Assembly: GCA_035326705.1 (NCBI GenBank)
Contig: DAOLES010000006.1
Span: 1 to 64,000, forward strand
DNA: 64,000 nucleotides
Reading direction: 5' to 3'
Source of the DNA: Oligoflexia bacterium
Lineage (GTDB): Bacteria; Bdellovibrionota_G; JALEGL01
Positions 8,064 to 17,727 of the stretch are shown here, piece after piece; the first letter of the stretch is position 1; each line of letters opens with the position of its first letter. The notes under the pieces are model-generated. The model was not told where the DNA came from, did no database searches, and saw only the letters and a list, made by a program, of their open reading frames with translations. The position numbers and the translations under genes are program-made.

Positions 8064-9455
8064 ATGCGCATTACTCAGGCGACACCATTTATAGTAATAC
8101 TTTTAGCACTTCCCTTGTATGCACAAAAAAATATTTTTTTGGATGTTGGTCATCAGAAAATTATACCAGGTGACAATATTGTACGTGTGTCTATTGGTAA
8201 CCCTAAAATTGCAGATGTCACCATCATAGAAAGCAACCAAGAAATAATTTTAACAGGTATTAAAGCTGGTTCTACCTCTTTGGTTATTTGGAAAAAAAAT
8301 CAACAAAAGTACAAATACATTGTTAAAGTAGGACATAAAAGCAACGCTTCATCTCTGATCAAGCAAATCAAACAACTTCAAAAAATAAAAACTCTTTATA
8401 TACAAAAGCAATCCAATCAATATTTAATTAAGGGAACTCTTTTTAAAACTCAAGATCTGGTTTTATTAGAAAGCATAAAAAAAAATTATCATAACATCAT
8501 TGATTTGAGCCATTTTGATAAAAAATCTTTTGCTCTGATACATAAACTTTTACAGACCAAAATTCATCAATACCACTTCCAAAATGTATTTGTTGAAGTA
8601 GAAAAAAACTATTTTAAACTCAAAGGCTATGTTTACAATGCGGATGATAAAAAAAGAGTCTTGTTAATTGCTAAAAGTCTATACCCTCTTATTTACGATC
8701 AAATAACCATTTACAACTCACAAAAACCTTCTGTTTTTATTGATGTTAAATTTTTAGAAATTCATAACTCAGAAATAAAAAATATTGGGATTCAATGGCC
8801 AGATGCAATCTCAGCCCAAGCAAACATTGCCACTCACAATAATATGATTCAAAGCACTGTATCATCAGGACAAAGTTTAAACCTAGTCTTGCAAGCTTTA
8901 TCTGAAAATGGCAAAGCCAAAGTTTTATCCAACCCAAAAATATTATGCAGAGATGGCTTTGTATCTTCTTTTCTTGCCGGCGGTGAAATTCCAATCAGAT
9001 TAATATCTGAACGAGTGGCTAATGTTATATTTAAACCTTACGGGGTTTCACTCAAAATAAAACCTCATATTCATTCAAGTAACAATATTCTTCTAGACTT
9101 AAAAATAAAAATAAGTGACTTGGACAGCTCAGTTTCTATAGAAGGTATTCCTGCTATGATTGAACATCACCTGCAAACATCCGCACAAACACAAATCAAT
9201 CAAACCGTTGTTTTAGGTGGTTTTTTTCAAGATAGAATGCGGAAAAATGTTAAGCGCTTCCCTGTCTTAGGTACCGTTCCAATTTTAGGTGAACTTTTTA
9301 AAAGCAGAAGTTTTCAAAAAAAACAAAGTCAATTTTTCATTCTACTTACAGCTTATTCAGGCAAAGCAAAAGACAAATACCACAGTAATCTTCTTGAACA
9401 CTCAAAAACACTTAACGTTAATACAAATGACTATAACTTTTCACTTTTTGACTAA
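8064..9455 (+). CDS. cpaC: Tad/type II-family secretin (CpaC/RcpA-like)
   Basis: This 463-residue protein has an N-terminal signal peptide (about residues 1-20). A pilus-assembly N-domain follows (GNPKIADVTIIESNQEIIL; IKAGSTSLVIW), then a linker and the C-terminal secretin domain (VFIDVKFLEI; LSNPKILCRDG; FLAGGEIPI; VVLGGFFQDR; VPILGELFKSRSF). It should form the outer-membrane ring through which a Tad/Flp pilus or secreted protein passes. It starts a same-strand run with cpaF, tadB and tadC. No cpaB, cpaE, prepilin or prepilin peptidase lies in the run. Confidence 0.9.
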   Translation: MRITQATPFIVILLALPLYAQKNIFLDVGHQKIIPGDNIVRVSIGNPKIADVTIIESNQEIILTGIKAGSTSLVIWKKNQQKYKYIVKVGHKSNASSLIKQIKQLQKIKTLYIQKQSNQYLIKGTLFKTQDLVLLESIKKNYHNIIDLSHFDKKSFALIHKLLQTKIHQYHFQNVFVEVEKNYFKLKGYVYNADDKKRVLLIAKSLYPLIYDQITIYNSQKPSVFIDVKFLEIHNSEIKNIGIQWPDAISAQANIATHNNMIQSTVSSGQSLNLVLQALSENGKAKVLSNPKILCRDGFVSSFLAGGEIPIRLISERVANVIFKPYGVSLKIKPHIHSSNNILLDLKIKISDLDSSVSIEGIPAMIEHHLQTSAQTQINQTVVLGGFFQDRMRKNVKRFPVLGTVPILGELFKSRSFQKKQSQFFILLTAYSGKAKDKYHSNLLEHSKTLNVNTNDYNFSLFD

Positions 9456-9466
9456 GGATCATCAAT

Positions 9467-10714
9467 ATGCGTGAACATATAGAGTTTATTCAAAACACAA
9501 ATCAATACTTAAAAGATCATCTTTTTGCAAAGCAGAGCCTTGAACAGCAAAACAAACAACAAATTAAAGCACTCATCACACAATGCTATTATGACTTTTG
9601 CTATAAAAACCCACAATACAAAACCCTTGCTGGACACAAACAGTTATTAAGTTTCATTGTCCATGAAAATCTTGGTTTAGGAGCTATTGATAACTTACTT
9701 CAGACTGAAGACGTCAGTGAAATCATGATCAATGGAGCCAACTGCATTTACTACGAACAATATGGCAAGTTACACTTAAGCCAATTGTTTTTTTCTTCAG
9801 AACAGGTTTTACGTAATATTATCAATAAAATTGTAAGCCAGGTTAACAGACGCTTGGATCAAAGTTCGCCTATGATTGATGCTCGTTTACCTGATGGTTC
9901 ACGACTAAATGCTATTATTCACCCCCTTGTTTTAAATGGAACCACTGTAACCATCCGCCGTTTTTTACATAAAAAAATAAGCCTTGAAGAATTGATAAAC
10001 CAACAATCTTTATCTATTCAAAGCGCAAATTTTTTAAAATTCTGTGTTCAACATAAAAAAAACATTCTTATCGCAGGAGGGACAGGTAGCGGCAAAACCA
10101 CCTTACTGAATATTTTATCACAATTCATACCAGCCTCTGAACGTATTATCAGTATAGAAGATTCCGCTGAACTCAAACTCAACCAACCTCACGTCATACA
10201 ACTTGAAACGAGAACCAAAAATACTGAAAACTTAGGTGAAGTGACCATAAGAGATTTACTTAAAAATTCTCTACGCATGCGTCCAGATCGAATTATAGTT
10301 GGTGAGTGTAGAAGTGAAGAAACCATAGATATGTTGCAAGCCATGAACACTGGGCACAGTGGATCTATGACAACAATTCATGCTAACAGTCCAAGAGATG
10401 CTATTAAAAGAATTGAAAACTTAGTTTTGCTCTCTGGTTATTCTTTTCCTAGTCAGGCTTTACGTGAACAAATTATTTCTTCCATTGATCTCATTATCTT
10501 CATTCAAAGAAACAATCAGGGAAAAAGAATTCTCACGCATATCACTGAAGTTTCACACATGGAAGAAGGCAATATTTCTCTCTTGGACATCTTTAAATTG
10601 GAGAAAGGATTGTTAAAGTGGTGTCGTTACTATCCTAATTTTTTACAAAAATTATCAGAGTCACAAAAGAAACAACTAAGAAACATCTTAAGTGTAAATG
10701 AAAGCCAGCTTTAA
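9467..10714 (+). CDS. cpaF: Tad pilus assembly ATPase (CpaF/TadA)
   Basis: This 415-residue secretion ATPase powers pilus assembly at the inner membrane. The Walker A motif is AGGTGSGKTT (~residues 204-213). The Asp box (IISIEDSAEL), Walker B region (RMRPDRIIVGECR) and His box (GHSGSMTTIHANS) all follow in the expected order. The N-terminal CpaF-specific domain contains IDNLLQTEDVSEIMINGA. It ends with a 1-bp overlap with tadB, so it is cotranscribed. Confidence 0.95.
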   Translation: MREHIEFIQNTNQYLKDHLFAKQSLEQQNKQQIKALITQCYYDFCYKNPQYKTLAGHKQLLSFIVHENLGLGAIDNLLQTEDVSEIMINGANCIYYEQYGKLHLSQLFFSSEQVLRNIINKIVSQVNRRLDQSSPMIDARLPDGSRLNAIIHPLVLNGTTVTIRRFLHKKISLEELINQQSLSIQSANFLKFCVQHKKNILIAGGTGSGKTTLLNILSQFIPASERIISIEDSAELKLNQPHVIQLETRTKNTENLGEVTIRDLLKNSLRMRPDRIIVGECRSEETIDMLQAMNTGHSGSMTTIHANSPRDAIKRIENLVLLSGYSFPSQALREQIISSIDLIIFIQRNNQGKRILTHITEVSHMEEGNISLLDIFKLEKGLLKWCRYYPNFLQKLSESQKKQLRNILSVNESQL

Positions 10715-11457
10715 TGAGTATACTACTCTTTTTAACTTTATTATTATTTTTTAGTTTTCTCATTGAACAGCAATATATGAATAAAACTATTGTATTGAGT
10801 GTTTTTTTAATTTTTCTTTCACTGGCTTTTCATTTTTATTTTATTTTTGTTTTTATTTTAATCTTAATTTTAATTATTAAAACCTATCCTAAACTGATTA
10901 ATGATTATCATAAAAAAAAGATGGATTATTATTGTATTGATTTTTTTGATACTTTTATACGGCACTTAAAAGTTGGAACCAGTCGTGAACAGGCCTTTAC
11001 TCTTGCTCAATCTAATTCTCATCCTTTTTTACAAAAACAAATTGCTCTCATTACAAATGGTCTTAAAAATGGAGAGGATTTTTCAACCTTATTATTCAAC
11101 TGTGCTATGAGCATTAAACATAAAACCCTCAAGCACTACTTAATTTCTATTCAGACCTCAATTGAGAGCGGCCAATCATTATTAAAGCAAATGGAGTTCT
11201 TGCTCAGAAAAGTCCGTAAATCTACTCAACTTAAACACAAACTAAACAGCATGGTCTCTCAAAGCAAGTTACAGGCTTATGTATGTATTGCTCTCCCCTT
11301 ATTTTTCATGTTAATTCTTTATTTTTTAACTCCAAATTTCATTTTACCTTTATTCACTCAAAGCATAGGAAAAATATCTCTAGTGATAAGCATCATATTG
11401 CTTTCTCTTGGAGCATACTGGATAAATTTAATCATCAACAAAGATCTAATACAATGA
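10714..11457 (+). CDS. tadB: Tad inner-membrane platform protein TadB
   Basis: This 247-residue protein has two N-terminal and two C-terminal membrane helices flanking a cytoplasmic type II secretion F domain (DFFDTFIRHLKVGTSREQAFTLAQ; ISIQTSIESGQSLLKQME). It is AT-rich and Leu/Ile/Phe-biased. Its TGA overlaps the tadC ATG in an ATGA junction at 11454-11457, showing translational coupling. With TadC it should form the pilus assembly platform. Confidence 0.88.
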   Translation: MSILLFLTLLLFFSFLIEQQYMNKTIVLSVFLIFLSLAFHFYFIFVFILILILIIKTYPKLINDYHKKKMDYYCIDFFDTFIRHLKVGTSREQAFTLAQSNSHPFLQKQIALITNGLKNGEDFSTLLFNCAMSIKHKTLKHYLISIQTSIESGQSLLKQMEFLLRKVRKSTQLKHKLNSMVSQSKLQAYVCIALPLFFMLILYFLTPNFILPLFTQSIGKISLVISIILLSLGAYWINLIINKDLIQ

Positions 11458-12194
11458 CACTTTTTATTTTTATCAATTGCTTGCTATTCTTTTTTTTCTT
11501 ATTAAAAAAAATTATACCCTGGATTACAAATAATCAAACGTCATTCGTAAGCCATATTAATAAATCCCTATTAATTAACTTGTCACCGTCAGAGCATATA
11601 AGGCTATTAAAAAAGTTAATTCCTAGTTTAATCCTACTCAGTTTTGTTTTTTTATACATTTCCCCTATCAATATCATTTATTATCTAATTTTTTTATGCA
11701 CACTTATAGTTTTACACCTTGCTCGATTGCGCAATAAACAACAACAAATGTTGCAAGCCTTAACTCTAGATTTTCCTTTTTTTCTTAACTTATTGCAAAG
11801 CCAACTGAAAACAGGAAGAAGTATTTATCAATCCATTGAAAAAATAGACCTATGCTTACAGCCAAGTCCTTTAAAAAATATGCTTTTAGATTTCAAAACC
11901 CTATCAAATACAATTCCATCTTTAAATATTGTTACCCATAAAATTTATGCGCGTTATCCCAATAAATACGTACTAAGCTTTTGTAATATTCTTATAGACT
12001 CTATCCAGCATGGAACACCTATTGTAGAGAGTCTGCAGTCCTTTGCAAACGATGTTGAAAATCAAATCTATCTTGATGCAGAACAACAGATTCAAAAAAC
12101 ACCTGTCAAACTCCTTGCACCTTTAATGTTGTGCATCTTCCCGGTTACTTTTATTATTATTTTTATGCCTATTATTCTTTCTTTTATACAGTAA
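11454..12194 (+). CDS. tadC: Tad inner-membrane platform protein TadC
   Basis: This is a 246-residue type II secretion F-domain protein with four hydrophobic segments. A longer frame opens at 11283 inside tadB, but the ATG at 11454, in an ATGA overlap with the tadB stop, is the sensible start. The cytoplasmic core (LDFPFFLNLLQSQLKTGRSI; QHGTPIVESLQSFANDVE) and the final helix (MLCIFPVTFIIIFMPIIL) match TadC. It is the last gene of the short Tad block. Confidence 0.88.
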   Translation: MTLFIFINCLLFFFFLLKKIIPWITNNQTSFVSHINKSLLINLSPSEHIRLLKKLIPSLILLSFVFLYISPINIIYYLIFLCTLIVLHLARLRNKQQQMLQALTLDFPFFLNLLQSQLKTGRSIYQSIEKIDLCLQPSPLKNMLLDFKTLSNTIPSLNIVTHKIYARYPNKYVLSFCNILIDSIQHGTPIVESLQSFANDVENQIYLDAEQQIQKTPVKLLAPLMLCIFPVTFIIIFMPIILSFIQ

Positions 12195-12331
12195 GGGCTA
12201 ACTGTTAGTTTTAGACTAGATATTATTATATGCTTCTTAGTAACAAGGCTTTGAGATCATAAAGTTAAATATATGCCATAATCTGCTTTTGTACTTCTTA
12301 TTCTTTGCCATTTAATGTTATACTGTTACTG

Positions 12332-13588
12332 ATGCCTTCTCAGTTCAACGAAGCTTTACCCAACCATTTTCAAATTTTACCTAAATTAGAAAAAAAACTT
12401 AAACAAAACAAATCTTTAGGCTTAATGATCCTAATTCTTAATGATTTGGATGTAATAGAGCATGAAAATGGCTATGATTCCTATACCGAGGTTTTGCATA
12501 AACTGTGTCACTTTATAAAGCAGCAAAGAGGCCATTTATATCCTAACAATACCACTGTTTGTTTTTCTGATGTAGGGCACCCTTCTTTCTTATTCTTTTT
12601 TCATGAGAGTCTTAGTGAAGATGCTTATTTGAGTCGCTATCAAATCAAACAGCTTTCAAAGTATATTCGCTTTCAATGCAGCTCTAAGTTTATGCCCATT
12701 TTACAACCTTACATGAAAAGAATTCCTAAAATCTTAACCGGCAGCTCTCTTACCCTATACAATGAACTAACCCACCCTAGAAGAACTATTTTACGTATGG
12801 TTGAAGATGTTAAAAATATGACTCGCGCCTCTTTACCTGCCATCAAAGTTAAGTACAGAGAGCGTATTCAAGATATTATTATCAGCCAAAATTTAAGCAC
12901 TGTTTTTCATCCTATCATGGATTTTAGTAGCAATAAGCCCATGGGATTTGAGGCCTTAAGCCGTGGCCCCAAAGGAACCAATTTAGAAAGCCCACACGCT
13001 TTGTTTTCTATGGCTAAAGAAGTGGGTTTATTGTTTGAATTGGACAGAATCTGTCGTTTAAAAGCCATTGAAGCTGCACAAAACATACCTGATGCCTATA
13101 AAATTTTTATCAATATTATGCCTTCAACCATTTATGACCCAGAATTTAAAGGTAAAAAAATGAATGACTATTTAAGAAGTTTTAATAAAAAACCCAGTCA
13201 ATTTATTTTTGAAATCAATGAACGTGATGCCATTGAAAACTATGCAACCTTTGCTGCTGCAACAGAATACTATATGAAACAAGGGTTTACTTTTGCCATT
13301 GATGATACAGGAACAGGCTATTCTGCCCTAGAAGCCATTATTGAATTAAAACCCAAATACCTCAAATGTGATATTTCTATGGTCAATGGCATCCATAAAA
13401 ACAAAGTTAAACAAGAAATGCTCAAAATGCTTTCTCTATTGGCCAACAAAATTAACGCAAAAATTATTGCTGAAGGCATTGAACAAACCCAAGATTTTGA
13501 ATTATTAAAAAATATGGGACTTATTCTTGGTCAGGGCTTTTTATTTTCCACACCAAAAGAGTCCAACGCCTTAATGATAGAAGCTTAA
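12332..13588 (+). CDS. EAL-domain protein (cyclic-di-GMP phosphodiesterase-like) with a degenerate GGDEF-like N-terminus
   Basis: The ATG at 12332 gives 418 residues; a longer frame from 12305 is less likely. Residues ~20-160 look like a decayed nucleotide-cyclase or sensor domain without a GGDEF motif. The C-terminal half is an EAL domain with FEALSRGP, INIMPSTI, FEINERDAI, DDTGTGYSAL, LKPKYLKCD and IIAEGIEQ, ending GQGFLFSTP. Most catalytic positions are kept, with DDTGTG in place of the usual DDFGTG, so it may be active or act as a c-di-GMP sensor. Its position next to the Tad genes fits surface-behaviour control. It converges on the lipoprotein genes with a 13-bp gap. Confidence 0.85.
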   Translation: MPSQFNEALPNHFQILPKLEKKLKQNKSLGLMILILNDLDVIEHENGYDSYTEVLHKLCHFIKQQRGHLYPNNTTVCFSDVGHPSFLFFFHESLSEDAYLSRYQIKQLSKYIRFQCSSKFMPILQPYMKRIPKILTGSSLTLYNELTHPRRTILRMVEDVKNMTRASLPAIKVKYRERIQDIIISQNLSTVFHPIMDFSSNKPMGFEALSRGPKGTNLESPHALFSMAKEVGLLFELDRICRLKAIEAAQNIPDAYKIFINIMPSTIYDPEFKGKKMNDYLRSFNKKPSQFIFEINERDAIENYATFAAATEYYMKQGFTFAIDDTGTGYSALEAIIELKPKYLKCDISMVNGIHKNKVKQEMLKMLSLLANKINAKIIAEGIEQTQDFELLKNMGLILGQGFLFSTPKESNALMIEA

Positions 13589-13601
13589 GTTTTGTAAACT
13601 T

Positions 13602-13988
13602 TTAGCGTATCTTTCTTATAAACACTCTGTAATCTACGGCTTTATCATTGAGTGCAGACTTTGAATAAGTTTTAACAGCACGTCTTTCCCAGTTAAAGCT
13701 TTCCCATGAACTACGTTCTATTTCTGTATCGTTGCTGTCAAAAAAAGCAATTTGGATATCCGTCCATATATCTTTCTTTTTTTCATTTTGCATTTCTAAA
13801 ACAACATTTAGTCTTCCACTCTCTGTTTTGTTAGAAGACAAAGACACCAAGTTTAAATTTTTTAAAACAATGTCTGTCATGGTTATTTTTTCTTTTTTCT
13901 GAATTGGGTTGTTAACGGTATTAACTCTATATGGCCCCCCACAAGCAAATAACAATAAACTCAATCCTAAAGCCACAACATATTTCAT
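13602..13988 (-). CDS. YcfL-like (DUF1425) outer-membrane lipoprotein
   Basis: The chosen start at 13988 (MKYVVALG) is preceded by AGGAGA with good spacing; a GTG at 14006 would precede the ribosome site. The 128-residue protein has a signal with lipobox LLFAC (Cys17) and a YcfL-like beta-sandwich (VLEMQNEKKKDIWTDIQIAFFD; WERRAVKTYSKSALN; DYRVFIR). In other bacteria, YcfL, COG3014 and LpoB genes cluster, and that order is seen here. A role near penicillin-binding protein activation is inferred from context. Confidence 0.75.
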   Translation of the reverse strand: MKYVVALGLSLLLFACGGPYRVNTVNNPIQKKEKITMTDIVLKNLNLVSLSSNKTESGRLNVVLEMQNEKKKDIWTDIQIAFFDSNDTEIERSSWESFNWERRAVKTYSKSALNDKAVDYRVFIRKIR

Positions 13989-14002
13989 AATACTTCTCCT
14001 TA

Positions 14003-15157
14003 TCACTGAGGTTTACTCCCCATAGGTTTACATGTATTTTCTTGGATAAACAAAATTTTTGCTGGATTGTTAGCAGTAATTTCTATCTCAAATTCTTGGC
14101 CTGCACTGGATAGTACTTGGTACTTTCCTGGCTCAAGCTTGATATTTGCCATATAAAACTTTTCCGGCAATAACTCCCATTGTCGTGTGTCTGCTTGGCT
14201 TTGATTGGCTATAGCAAAAAGTCCTGCTCCAAGAGCAACCCATTTTGCTTCTTTACTTGCATTTTGATGACTTGCTGCTACTGCAGTAATGACAGCCGCC
14301 TCTCTTAATGTGCCTTTAACCGCCTGAACTGTCTCTTGTCCAGTAGCCTGTTTACTGGTTGCTTGGTAATACAAATCACCCACCTCAAACAAGTCATAAC
14401 TAACCAATTTATTCAGACTTATACTTGGCCTACTCATGTTATTACTGGATCTGGGAGCCCAAGCAACCATACTGTCCCCAGGACCAGTCATTGTCTTTTT
14501 AGGAACCAGACCTCTTTGTTGAATGACAAGGACATTATTTTGTTGTAACTGCTTAAGGCTTTTTAAATAAGGGTTATCAGGGAACCGTGCGCTAGCTTTT
14601 TTCAAAACAATATTAGCATTATCAAGTTCTCCTTGCTGAGCATACATCCATGCCAATAAAAATAGGCTCAAAGCAAAGTCTGACTCACCCGTCTTTTTAT
14701 ATTTATTAGCAATGGCCAGATTAGCTTTAGCAAAAGAAGCTCTAGCGTTATCGTACTGACCTAGCTGATATAAAGCCAAACCTGTATAGATTGAAACCAT
14801 AGCTTTCTCAAAAGGTTCTCCTTTATAATATCTAAGTGCTTGTGCACTCAGTAAAGAAGCTTTACCTTGTTTTTTACCCACTTCATTGGACCATGAAAAA
14901 TCCACCAACTGGCTACCAATTCTCACAACATCTTGATAACGTTGTGCAGAAAAAGCAGCGCTTAAGGCCGCAAAATAAAATACCGCTTTGTCTTTATCTT
15001 TTGCGCTTTGCGCTTTGGCTATAAATGTATCATAGGCTTCATCGTACGAGCATGTATAATAATCGTTCACTGCTTTTACAGGTAGTCCTACAGAGCAGCT
15101 GTTTAATACAATTAGCGCAAAGCTTAAAAGAATAATTTTATAATGTTTACCGATCAT
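14003..15157 (-). CDS. COG3014-like TPR-rich lipoprotein of the LpoB cluster
   Basis: The start at 15157 overlaps the lpoB stop by 11 bp; a longer frame to 15175 is possible. The ~384-residue protein has a signal with lipobox VLNSC, then TPR-like helical repeats (about residues 40-200; ALYQLGQYDNARASFAKANLAI; MYAQQGELDNANIVLKKA). A C-terminal domain with LPEKFYMANIKLEPGKYQV follows. It is the middle gene of the LpoB / COG3014 / YcfL set. It is likely an outer-membrane lipoprotein supporting peptidoglycan synthase regulation, with no direct evidence of mechanism. Confidence 0.72.
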   Translation of the reverse strand: MIGKHYKIILLSFALIVLNSCSVGLPVKAVNDYYTCSYDEAYDTFIAKAQSAKDKDKAVFYFAALSAAFSAQRYQDVVRIGSQLVDFSWSNEVGKKQGKASLLSAQALRYYKGEPFEKAMVSIYTGLALYQLGQYDNARASFAKANLAIANKYKKTGESDFALSLFLLAWMYAQQGELDNANIVLKKASARFPDNPYLKSLKQLQQNNVLVIQQRGLVPKKTMTGPGDSMVAWAPRSSNNMSRPSISLNKLVSYDLFEVGDLYYQATSKQATGQETVQAVKGTLREAAVITAVAASHQNASKEAKWVALGAGLFAIANQSQADTRQWELLPEKFYMANIKLEPGKYQVLSSAGQEFEIEITANNPAKILFIQENTCKPMGSKPQ

Positions 15158-15725
15158 AAAGGCCGTAAGAGCCAACTTTTTTTACTTCGTAATCATCTTC
15201 CCAAATAATTGCCGTCGTTTCAGTATCCGTCAGCCTAAAAGCGTAACGAGTATACGTTGAGCGCTTTCCACTGCCCACTTTATCAATAGAAGATAATTTA
15301 CCGGTTAAGAAATAATCTGCCCCAAGTTTTTTAGCCAATTGCGAGTGTGTGTATTCTCCCGCTCTTTTGTCTTCTCTTTCAGTATTGATTTCATCTAAAA
15401 TTTCTCTATCCAAGAAAACCATTTTACCTTTTGCATTTTTCATCAGCATGGTTCGCATTTTTTCAATAAACAAGTTTTTATTGATGATTTCATTGGTTTC
15501 ATTTTTAACATCTACAAATGCAATTTTTACTGGATTATTTGCATTATTGATCTGGGGTAATTCCAATAAAGATGCCGCCATTTTTTCTGTCACCGTCAGT
15601 AAATCTTTACTGGATGTCTCTGTACTTGAAAAAGGTTCATCTGTTGCTACCCCAACTCTAGAAGTTTTAGGAACACAGGCTCCTAAAACAACAAGCAAGG
15701 CCATTAATACTATATTTTTTTTCAT
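15147..15725 (-). CDS. lpoB: Penicillin-binding protein activator LpoB
   Basis: This 192-residue lipoprotein (signal with lipobox LGAC, Cys16) has a linker followed by the LpoB globular domain (KIAFVDVKNETNEIINKNLFIEKMRTML; MVFLDREILDEINTERE; LGADYFLTGKLSS; YAFRLTDTETTAIIWEDDYEVKK). LpoB sits in the outer membrane and reaches through peptidoglycan to stimulate PBP1b-type synthases. It is the first gene of the three-gene set, divergent from gatCAB. The start follows AGGAGA. Confidence 0.88.
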   Translation of the reverse strand: MKKNIVLMALLVVLGACVPKTSRVGVATDEPFSSTETSSKDLLTVTEKMAASLLELPQINNANNPVKIAFVDVKNETNEIINKNLFIEKMRTMLMKNAKGKMVFLDREILDEINTEREDKRAGEYTHSQLAKKLGADYFLTGKLSSIDKVGSGKRSTYTRYAFRLTDTETTAIIWEDDYEVKKVGSYGLYDR

Positions 15726-15922
15726 TATATTCTCCTCTGTTTTTTGTTAAGGGAAGTCTTACAACCCCTATGTGAACAGTTTTACCCGACGTTTTCTATA
15801 AATCTTACAGGACAAGATTTTATCGAGTCTCTTATTTAAAAGCAAACTATGGCTTATTTAGGTAAATTATATGGAAAAGACAAATATTACACAATTTTGC
15901 TTGCTTATGGTATGGCCAATCC

Positions 15923-16240
15923 ATGAAAAAACTTAACACTGCTGACTTTGACAAGCTTTGTAAGCTTGCCCATATAAGACTTAACCAAGAAAAGTCAGAA
16001 CAACTGATGAATGATTGCAATCAATTGCTTGAACATATTGAAAGACTTAATATAGTTAATACCGATAATATTGATGCTGACTTTCGACTCCCTGACCATG
16101 GGCCTCTTCCACTCAATGAAGATTTAATTGAACACTGTTTCTCTGTAGAAGAAGCTTTATCCAATGCCCCTTCAAGTCAAGAAAACTATTTTTGGGTCCC
16201 AGATGTTATTGACAGTAAAAAGCAAGGAGATGCATCATGA
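15923..16240 (+). CDS. gatC: Asp/Glu-tRNA(Asn/Gln) amidotransferase subunit C
   Basis: This 105-residue helical protein matches GatC (FDKLCKLAHIRLNQEKSEQLMNDCNQLLEHIERL; SVEEALSNAPSSQENYFWVPDVI). GatC stabilises the GatA-GatB complex that amidates mischarged Glu-tRNA(Gln) and/or Asp-tRNA(Asn). It overlaps gatA by 4 bp in a gatC-gatA-gatB operon. Confidence 0.93.
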   Translation: MKKLNTADFDKLCKLAHIRLNQEKSEQLMNDCNQLLEHIERLNIVNTDNIDADFRLPDHGPLPLNEDLIEHCFSVEEALSNAPSSQENYFWVPDVIDSKKQGDAS

Positions 16241-17703
16241 TCCATGAGCTAAAAGGCTTAAGTATTAAAAAAATAAACCAGGCTTATAAAAAAAAAGAAT
16301 TCAGCTGTACGGAATTAACCCAAGCTTACCTTGATAAAATTAAACAGGAAAACAAAACCTACAATGCTTTTTTGCAAACTCAGGAAAACGAAGCTCTAAG
16401 AAAGGCAAAGCTGGTAGATCAACAACTGAATAAAAACAACAGTAATTTATCTCCCATGGCCGGTATTCCAATTGCTCTAAAAGATAACATACTCCAAAAA
16501 GATGAAATTTGCTCTGCAGCCAGCCAGTTTCTTAAGTCCTACAAAGCTCATTACAATGCCCATGTAGTTGAACAGTTGGAAAACAATCAGGCTATTGTTC
16601 TGGGTAGAACCAATATGGACGAGTTTGCTATGGGATCATCCAATGAAAACTCTTCTTTTGGACCCGTCAAAAACCCAATTAACCCTGAATATGTTCCTGG
16701 TGGTAGCAGCGGTGGTTCAGCCAGTGCTGTAGCGGCAAACCAAAGTTGTGTGGCATTAGGAACTGACACGGGTGGATCTGTTAGGCAGCCGGCTTCTTTT
16801 TGTGGTATTACTGCCTTAAAACCAACCTATGGACGCATTAGTCGTTATGGGGTGGTTGCTTTTGCATCTTCTCTAGATCAAGTTGGTCCAATGGGAAAAA
16901 CAGTTGAAGATGTGGCTTATACTTATGAAGCCATTGCGGGCTATGACCATAGAGATTCAAAATCACTCAATCATCCTGTTAAAAAAGCTACTGATGGTCT
17001 TGAGCAAAATGACTCTCTTAAAGGTAAAGTCATTGGTTACAGCTCAGCATTTTTTAATGATGGAGTTGCTTCAGAAGTAAAAGACAACTTTTTAAATAGT
17101 CTTAAACATTTTGAAAGTTTAGGTGCTAAAATTGAAGATATAGATCTACCGCATTTGCATTATGGTGTGTCCTGCTATTATGTTATTGCTCCAGCTGAAG
17201 CCTCAGCCAACTTGGCTCGTTATGACGGAATACGTTATACTCAAAGATCAGATGATAGTAGCAGTATTGCCAACTTGATAGCTTCATCACGTTCAGAGTT
17301 TTTTGGAGATGAAGTTTGTCGTAGGATTTTATTGGGTACTTTTGTTCTTAGCTCAGGTTTTTACGATGCTTATTATCTTAAAGCATTAAAAATTAGAAAC
17401 TTAATTCAACAAGATTTTATGCAAGCCTTTAAAAAAGTAAACTTCATTGCAACACCCACTTCACCCACCACAGCTTTTAAGTTGGGTGCACAAAGCAAAG
17501 ATCCTTTGCAAAAATACATTGCAGACATGTACACTGTACCTGCTTCAATTGCTGGCTTACCTGCTATTTCACTGCCCACTGGCAGATCAGAAAATAAATT
17601 GCCCTTTGGTATGCAGCTGATTGGGTCCTATTATAACGAAGATGATTTATTAAAAGCCTCTTATGTTTTAGAACAAACCATAGGCTTTCATCAACAGGGA
17701 TAG
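16237..17703 (+). CDS. gatA: Asp/Glu-tRNA(Asn/Gln) amidotransferase subunit A
   Basis: This 488-residue amidase-signature enzyme releases ammonia from glutamine for transfer RNA amidation. The Lys-cisSer-Ser triad region is visible: K in GIPIALKDNI, then PGGSSGGSASAVAA and the nucleophile in GTDTGGSVRQPAS. Length and order are standard. It lies between gatC (4-bp overlap) and gatB (24-bp gap with AGAGGAAT as the ribosome site). Confidence 0.96.
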   Translation: MIHELKGLSIKKINQAYKKKEFSCTELTQAYLDKIKQENKTYNAFLQTQENEALRKAKLVDQQLNKNNSNLSPMAGIPIALKDNILQKDEICSAASQFLKSYKAHYNAHVVEQLENNQAIVLGRTNMDEFAMGSSNENSSFGPVKNPINPEYVPGGSSGGSASAVAANQSCVALGTDTGGSVRQPASFCGITALKPTYGRISRYGVVAFASSLDQVGPMGKTVEDVAYTYEAIAGYDHRDSKSLNHPVKKATDGLEQNDSLKGKVIGYSSAFFNDGVASEVKDNFLNSLKHFESLGAKIEDIDLPHLHYGVSCYYVIAPAEASANLARYDGIRYTQRSDDSSSIANLIASSRSEFFGDEVCRRILLGTFVLSSGFYDAYYLKALKIRNLIQQDFMQAFKKVNFIATPTSPTTAFKLGAQSKDPLQKYIADMYTVPASIAGLPAISLPTGRSENKLPFGMQLIGSYYNEDDLLKASYVLEQTIGFHQQG

Positions 17704-17727
17704 TATTAAAAACTTAAGAGGAATAAC

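Noticed and set aside
11283..11453. Long upstream extension of tadC
   Set aside because: It overlaps tadB out of frame for 171 bp; the ATGA junction at 11454 gives a normal-length TadC.
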